From CAG-217 sp963638105 (lineage in GTDB: Bacteria > Bacillota > Clostridia > Oscillospirales > Acutalibacteraceae), in the NCBI GenBank assembly GCA_963638105.1, contig CAVHPP010000005.1, positions 1-64,000 on the forward strand: a stretch of 64,000 bases of DNA. Direction: 5' to 3'. Below the pieces are notes generated by a model that saw only the letters and a program-made list of their open reading frames with translations, searched no databases and was not told where the DNA came from. The position numbers and the translations under genes are program-made. Shown in pieces: positions 59,710 to 64,000 of the stretch; positions within the stretch are counted from its first letter, which is position 1; every line of letters begins with the position of its first letter.

Positions 59710-60675
59710 ATGACCCAGAGCTATTCCGTATCGCTGGAGAAGATCATAGCGGCCCATAATTTGGAAATCATCTATTTGCCAAAGCCGGCGGATGAGATCT
59801 TGATTACCACCAATGAGGTCAACCGACCGGGGATCGTGATGACCGGCTACACGGATTATTTTGATGCCGATCGGGTTCAGATCCTGGGATGGACGGAGTT
59901 TGGCTTTTTGTTGAATATGGAGCCGGAAAAACGGCGCCGCGCGCTCCAGTATTGGCTGGCGCTGCACCCGGCTGCGGCTGTGGTGACCCGAGGGCTGGAC
60001 ATTCCGGATTATTTCGTTGAGGAGTGCAAGGCGCATCAGGTGCCGCTGCTGCGCACCCAAGAGGAGACCTCGCCCTTTCTGGCCACTTTGATCGCTTATT
60101 TGAACGCAGAGCTGGCACCTCGAATCACACGCCACGGCGTGCTGGTGGAGGTGTACGGTGAAGGCGTGCTTATCACCGGCGAGAGCGGCGCGGGCAAAAG
60201 CGAGGCGGCAGTAGAGCTGATCAAGCGCGGGCACCGCCTGATTGCCGACGACGCGGTGGAAATTCGCAAGGTCAGCGACAAAACATTGGTAGGCGCGTCA
60301 CCCAGCAATATTCGCCACTTTGTGGAACTGCGGGGCATCGGCATTATCAATGCGCGCCGAATTTTCGGTATGGGTGCTGTTAAGAATACGGAGAAAATTG
60401 ATATGGTCATTCAGCTGGAGGCTTGGGATTCCACCAAGGCGTATGATCGGCTGGGACTGGACAATGAGTACACCCGTATTTTGGATATTCAGGTGCCGGT
60501 GATTACCGTGCCCATCACCCCCGGGCGGAATTTGGCAGTGATCGTAGAAACGGCAGCCATGAATAACCGCCAAAAGAAAATGGGCTATAACGCTGCCAAA
60601 GAGCTGATGGCCGGTCTTGGGATGGAAGAGATCGAGCCGGAGGATAAAGAACTGGAGATTTGGAAGAATTCATAA
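59710..60675 (+). CDS. hprK: HPr kinase/phosphorylase
   Basis: 321 residues from ATG 59710 (GGGAGG just upstream); an open frame from 59530 is untranslated leader. Phosphorylates HPr on serine in response to sugar state, the central switch of carbon catabolite control in Firmicutes. Seen: N-terminal domain (about 1-130), P-loop GESGAGKSEAAVELI (about 157-171), the downstream HprK signature VELRGIGIINARRIFGMGAV and the PVITVPITPGRNLAVIVE end. It probably controls the fucose and alpha-glucan operons in the window via CcpA, though no cre boxes were clear. Confidence 0.96.
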   Translation: MTQSYSVSLEKIIAAHNLEIIYLPKPADEILITTNEVNRPGIVMTGYTDYFDADRVQILGWTEFGFLLNMEPEKRRRALQYWLALHPAAAVVTRGLDIPDYFVEECKAHQVPLLRTQEETSPFLATLIAYLNAELAPRITRHGVLVEVYGEGVLITGESGAGKSEAAVELIKRGHRLIADDAVEIRKVSDKTLVGASPSNIRHFVELRGIGIINARRIFGMGAVKNTEKIDMVIQLEAWDSTKAYDRLGLDNEYTRILDIQVPVITVPITPGRNLAVIVETAAMNNRQKKMGYNAAKELMAGLGMEEIEPEDKELEIWKNS

Positions 60676-60690
60676 CGGAGGATAAAAGAT

Positions 60691-61641
60691 ATGTACAGCT
60701 TAGGAATTGACTTGGGAGGCACCAACATTGTCGCCTCCGTGGTGGACGATCAGTATAATATTATCTCCACTGCAAAGACCAAGACGGACGCGCCGCGCCC
60801 GGCCAACGCCATTTTTGACGATGTGGAGAAGGTGTGCCGCGAGGCCGTGCGGGAGGCCAAGCTCACCATGAGCGATCTGGTGGCCGTGGGTATGGGCTCT
60901 CCCGGTACCTGCAATGCAGACGGCGTGATCGAGTTTGCCAACAACCTGGCCTTTAACAACGTACCTGCCCGGGAAATGCTGCGGGAGCGCCTGGGGGTAG
61001 AAAATGTATTTATAGAGAATGACGCCAACTGCGCCGCACTGGGTGAGGCGTTTGCCGGTTGCGGCAACGGGTCTAAGAACTTTGTGGCTGTGACCCTGGG
61101 CACCGGTGTGGGCAGCGGTATCATTCTGGACGGCAAGATCGTCAACGGCGTCAACTGCGCCGGCGGCGAGTGCGGTCACATGGTGATTATGGTAGACGGC
61201 GAGCAGTGCTCCTGCGGCCGTAAGGGCTGCTGGGAGGCTTATGCTTCCGCCACGGCGCTGATCCGCCAGACCAAGCGTGCCATGGATGATTATCCGGACT
61301 CCATTATGCACCGCCTGGCTGCGGAAGAAGGCGGCGTCAACGGCAAGACTGCGTTTGACGCTATGCGCCTGGGCGATATTGCCGGTATTGAAGTGGTGAA
61401 CAATTATATCAAGTATGTGTCCTGCGGGCTGATCAATTTGGTCAACGCCTTGCAGCCGGAGATTATCTGTATCGGCGGCGGTATCTGCAACGAGGGTGAC
61501 ACTTTAATGGAGCCCCTGCGCCGCTATGTGCAGGCAGAGCGTTACAGTATCCACAGCAAAATTCAAACCAAGATCGTAAAGGCACAGCTGGGCAATAATG
61601 CCGGTATCATCGGCGCAGCGCTGCTGTATCAGGTGAAATAA
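60691..61641 (+). CDS. glk: ROK-family glucokinase
   Basis: 316 residues. N-terminal phosphate loop LGIDLGGTNIVASVVD, NNLAFNNVPAREML, the acid/base in IENDANCAALGEA, the GTGVGSG loop and the zinc motif CSCGRKGCWEAYAS. GGAGG upstream. It phosphorylates glucose from the GH3 and MalQ reactions. Sits 15 bp after hprK and its stop shares one base with the murB start, so it belongs to the same unit. Confidence 0.93.
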   Translation: MYSLGIDLGGTNIVASVVDDQYNIISTAKTKTDAPRPANAIFDDVEKVCREAVREAKLTMSDLVAVGMGSPGTCNADGVIEFANNLAFNNVPAREMLRERLGVENVFIENDANCAALGEAFAGCGNGSKNFVAVTLGTGVGSGIILDGKIVNGVNCAGGECGHMVIMVDGEQCSCGRKGCWEAYASATALIRQTKRAMDDYPDSIMHRLAAEEGGVNGKTAFDAMRLGDIAGIEVVNNYIKYVSCGLINLVNALQPEIICIGGGICNEGDTLMEPLRRYVQAERYSIHSKIQTKIVKAQLGNNAGIIGAALLYQVK

Positions 61642-62552
61642 TGCAGGGTGACGGCGTGAGAGAACTCCTTGCGGCAGCCCGGGAAATGGGCTGCGATTAT
61701 TTGGAAAATGAACCTATGCGCCTGCACACCACCTTTAAGATCGGCGGCCCGGCGCGGGTGCTGCTGTTCCCGGAGACGGAGGAGCAGATCACGGCGCTGG
61801 TGCAGTGCGCCAAGGCAAACGGCGTGCGACTCTTGACCATCGGCAACGGTTCTAATTTGCTGGTGGCAGACAAGGGCATTGACGCGGCGGTGCTGGTGAT
61901 GGATAAGCACTTTTCTGCCGTAACGGTAAAGGGCAATACCATTTTTGCCCAGGCCGGTGCGTCGCTGATGAAGGTGTGTCGCACAGCGCTGGAGCACAGC
62001 CTGACGGGGCTGGAATTCGCCTACGGCATTCCCGGCTCCTGCGGAGGCGCGGCGTTTATGAACGCCGGTGCCTATGGTGGCGAGATGAAGGATGTGCTGG
62101 TGCGCTGCACCCACATTGATCAAGACGGCAAATCGGGTCAGCTGGCAGGGGAGGAGCTGCACCTGACCTATCGTCACAGCGCGTATTATGACAACGGCTG
62201 TATCATTACCGGGTTGGAGCTGCGCTTGCAGCCCGGCGACCCGGCGGAGATCAAGGCCAAAATGGACGACCTGATCGGCCGCAGGCGGGAAAAGCAACCC
62301 GTTGAATACCCCAGCGCAGGCTCTACTTTTAAGCGCCCGCCCGGCCACTTTGCCGGTGCGCTCATTGACCAATGCGGTTTGCGGGGTACAAGTGTGGGCG
62401 GTGCCCGGGTCAGCGAGAAGCACGCCGGCTTTGTGATTAATACCGGCGGCGCTACCTGCGCCGATGTGCTGGCCCTTTGCCGGCAGTGCAGGGAAAAGGT
62501 ACTGGCGGAGACCGGCGTAGAACTGGAAATGGAAATACGAGTAACGGAGTAA
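61641..62552 (+). CDS. murB: UDP-N-acetylenolpyruvoylglucosamine reductase
   Basis: 303-residue flavoenzyme making UDP-MurNAc for peptidoglycan. Seen: HTTFKIGGPARVLLFP, LTIGNGSNLLVADKG, the flavin region EFAYGIPGSCGGAAFMNAGAYGGEM, TYRHSAYYDNGCIITG and the catalytic Ser in YPSAGSTFKRPPGHFAGALIDQ. Type II form without the Tyr-loop insertion. Overlaps the glk stop by one base. Confidence 0.95.
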   Translation: MQGDGVRELLAAAREMGCDYLENEPMRLHTTFKIGGPARVLLFPETEEQITALVQCAKANGVRLLTIGNGSNLLVADKGIDAAVLVMDKHFSAVTVKGNTIFAQAGASLMKVCRTALEHSLTGLEFAYGIPGSCGGAAFMNAGAYGGEMKDVLVRCTHIDQDGKSGQLAGEELHLTYRHSAYYDNGCIITGLELRLQPGDPAEIKAKMDDLIGRRREKQPVEYPSAGSTFKRPPGHFAGALIDQCGLRGTSVGGARVSEKHAGFVINTGGATCADVLALCRQCREKVLAETGVELEMEIRVTE

Positions 62553-62562
62553 GTAAGAACGA

Positions 62563-63438
62563 ATGGGATTTACAAACAAGGAACTGATTATTATAACCGG
62601 CGTCAGCGGTGCCGGTAAATCCAGCGCGATGGGCTTTTTGGAAGATGTGGGTTACTACTGCATTGATAATATGCCCCCGGTGCTGCTGCCCACCTTTATC
62701 GGTTTGATTGCCAATCGGGAGGAGTATCGCAAAGTAGCTATCGTAGTGGATGTGCGCTCCAGTGAAGTGTTTGAGGACTTCATCAAGAGTATGAACGATG
62801 CCAAGTCCAATTACGGCTATGATGTGAAGATTATTTATTTGGATATTAAGACCCCGGTGGCACTGAAGCGTTACAAGCTTACCCGCCGCAAGCACCCCTA
62901 TGCCGATCGCTTTAACGGGGATATTGCCGCAGCGCTGGCGTATGAAAAAGAAATTTTGGCGCCCTTGCGGTTGCGGGCGGATCATGTGATCGATACTTCG
63001 GACGCAGCGCCGAATCAGTTGCGTACTCGCCTGGCCCAAATTCTTCTTGGCAGCGACAAGGATATGATGAACATTCATGTGATGTCCTTCGGCTTTAAGC
63101 ACGGCATTCCCAGCGAGGCAGATTTTGTCATTGACGTGCGCTGCTTGCCAAATCCCTACTGGGTGGAGGCGCTGCGCAGCAAAACCGGCCTGGATAAGGA
63201 AGTGAAGGACTATGTGTTCTCTTTCAAGGAGTCTGAGGAGCTGCTGCAAAAGCTCATCGGCCTTTTGGATTTCCTGAACCCGCTGTATATCCGGGAGGGC
63301 AAGAGTCAGATCGTCTTTGCCATTGGCTGCACCGGCGGCAATCATCGCAGCGTGGCCATTGCCGAGGCGCTGAAAGACCATTTTGAATCCCGGTGGGACA
63401 ATGTGACCGTCCATCATCGGGATATTAACCGAGGTTGA
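62563..63438 (+). CDS. rapZ: RNase adapter / nucleotide-binding protein RapZ
   Basis: 291 residues. P-loop IITGVSGAGKSSAMGFLEDVGYYCIDNMPP, DVRSSEVFEDF, RRKHPYADRF, MSFGFKHGIPSEADFVIDVRCLPNPYW and the C-terminal AIGCTGGNHRSVAIAEALKDHF. In E. coli RapZ controls GlcN-6-P synthase mRNA; in Firmicutes (YvcJ) the role is less clear, but the rapZ-whiA order is conserved. GGAG upstream. Confidence 0.95.
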   Translation: MGFTNKELIIITGVSGAGKSSAMGFLEDVGYYCIDNMPPVLLPTFIGLIANREEYRKVAIVVDVRSSEVFEDFIKSMNDAKSNYGYDVKIIYLDIKTPVALKRYKLTRRKHPYADRFNGDIAAALAYEKEILAPLRLRADHVIDTSDAAPNQLRTRLAQILLGSDKDMMNIHVMSFGFKHGIPSEADFVIDVRCLPNPYWVEALRSKTGLDKEVKDYVFSFKESEELLQKLIGLLDFLNPLYIREGKSQIVFAIGCTGGNHRSVAIAEALKDHFESRWDNVTVHHRDINRG

Positions 63439-63443
63439 TGCAA

Positions 63444-64000
63444 ATGTCCTTTGCACAGACCGTGAAGGGCGAATTGATTGACGCCCAATATACAGAACCC
63501 TGCTGCCGAAAAGCATTCCTTTACGGAATGTGCCTTTTCGGCAAAAGTTTTTCCTCACGCCAGGTGGCGCTGCAAACGGAGAACCCCCGTATTGCGGAAA
63601 AATACAGCCAACTGTTGGCGGAGATCTGCCGGGTAGAGGCGGCGGTGGTGCCGTCCCCCGGGCGGCGCAGCTTTACCGTCAGCGTAACGGCCGGCAGCGA
63701 CTGCGCCAAGATACTGAAGACCTTTGCCCACCAGGGCGCCGGCAGTCTGCGGGTGAATTATGCCAATTTTGACTGCGAGAATTGCCAAAATGCGTTTATC
63801 GCCGGGGCATTTTTATCCTGCGGTACGGTATCCAGCCCGAAGAGTGACTACCATTTGGAATTTACCGTGCCGTATCAAAATTTGGCTGCCAGCTTTGTGA
63901 CTCTGCTGGAGGAAAAAGAGTTAAAGCCTGGTATTACCAATCGCAAAGGGTATCATATTTTGTACTTTAAGGGCAGCGAGGCCATTGAGGACTGTCTGTA
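63444..64000 (+). CDS. whiA: DNA-binding protein WhiA, N-terminal part, cut by window edge
   Basis: Open from ATG 63444 to the right edge (about 185 codons). Reads MSFAQTVKGELID, CCRKAFLYGMCLFGKSF, ENPRIAEKYSQLLAEI, the LAGLIDADG-like core DCENCQNAFIAGAFLSCGTVSSPKSDYHLEF and GYHILYFKGSEAIEDCL. WhiA acts in cell division and sporulation control in Gram-positives. GAGG at 63431-63434 is upstream, with 5 bp between the rapZ stop and the ATG. Not found as a closed frame because its end is outside. Confidence 0.95.
   Translation, partial: MSFAQTVKGELIDAQYTEPCCRKAFLYGMCLFGKSFSSRQVALQTENPRIAEKYSQLLAEICRVEAAVVPSPGRRSFTVSVTAGSDCAKILKTFAHQGAGSLRVNYANFDCENCQNAFIAGAFLSCGTVSSPKSDYHLEFTVPYQNLAASFVTLLEEKELKPGITNRKGYHILYFKGSEAIEDCL

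Overview
The window reads as one 64 kb stretch of a low-oxygen, gut-type Clostridia genome (Firmicutes; Oscillospirales/Ruminococcaceae-like by gene content and order). Supporting signs are spore genes (spoVAC, spoVAE), the hprK - murB - rapZ - whiA order at the right end, the ymfF/ymfH peptidase-like pair, strong AGGAGG ribosome sites, sigma-A type promoters with 17-bp spacers, a CIRCE element, and frequent TTG/GTG starts. A run of 16 N at 34211-34226 shows that this is a scaffolded, probably metagenomic, assembly. The organism assignment is inference; no rRNA or tRNA gene was seen.

Layout. 1-1.6 kb: start of a divergent ABC ATPase, then spoVAC-spoVAE without spoVAD, and an SCP2-domain protein. 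1.8-4.3 kb: a cytoplasmic GH3 beta-glucosidase. 4.4-9.7 kb: an L-fucose operon (aldolase, mutarotase, kinase, isomerase) with a divergent AraC regulator. 9.8-13.3 kb: a compact ethanolamine ammonia-lyase operon (eutA-eutB-eutC) with no microcompartment genes. 13.4-19.9 kb: two tandem YfhO-type membrane glycosyltransferase paralogues, with a GtrA-type flippase gene divergent from them. 20-29.7 kb: HAD phosphatase, membrane-anchored phosphoesterase, an yfcE - zinc-ribbon protein - ylmH operon, a trio of unknown small proteins, and the overlapping series ymfF-ymfH-lgt-folD. 29.8-31.3 kb: an alanine/glycine:cation symporter.

31.4-39.5 kb is a complete alpha-glucan uptake and breakdown operon: lipoprotein, two permeases, ATPase, 4-alpha-glucanotransferase and glycogen phosphorylase. 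39.8-57.5 kb is an 18-gene surface-polysaccharide locus read in one direction from a strong promoter. It has an initiating sugar-phosphate transferase, seven recognisable glycosyltransferases (one of them broken) plus three unassigned transferase-like or propeller proteins, an EpsG-type polymerase, an O-acyltransferase, a pyruvyl transferase, a Wzx flippase and an iron-sulfur protein. Its first genes encode an aldolase-fold protein and a 2-hydroxyacid dehydrogenase, which is unusual for such a locus. 57.5-58.3 kb: Hsp20 under a CIRCE operator. 58.3-64 kb: a lipid-type glycosyltransferase, then hprK, glucokinase, murB, rapZ and the start of whiA.

Taken together the region describes a sugar-scavenging gut anaerobe (fucose, beta-glucosides, maltodextrins, ethanolamine) that invests heavily in a decorated cell surface. 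The least explained parts are the aldolase/dehydrogenase pair and the three unassigned proteins inside the polysaccharide locus, the leader regions of that locus and of eutA, the missing spoVAD, and the three-gene small-protein operon at 24.2-25.2 kb.
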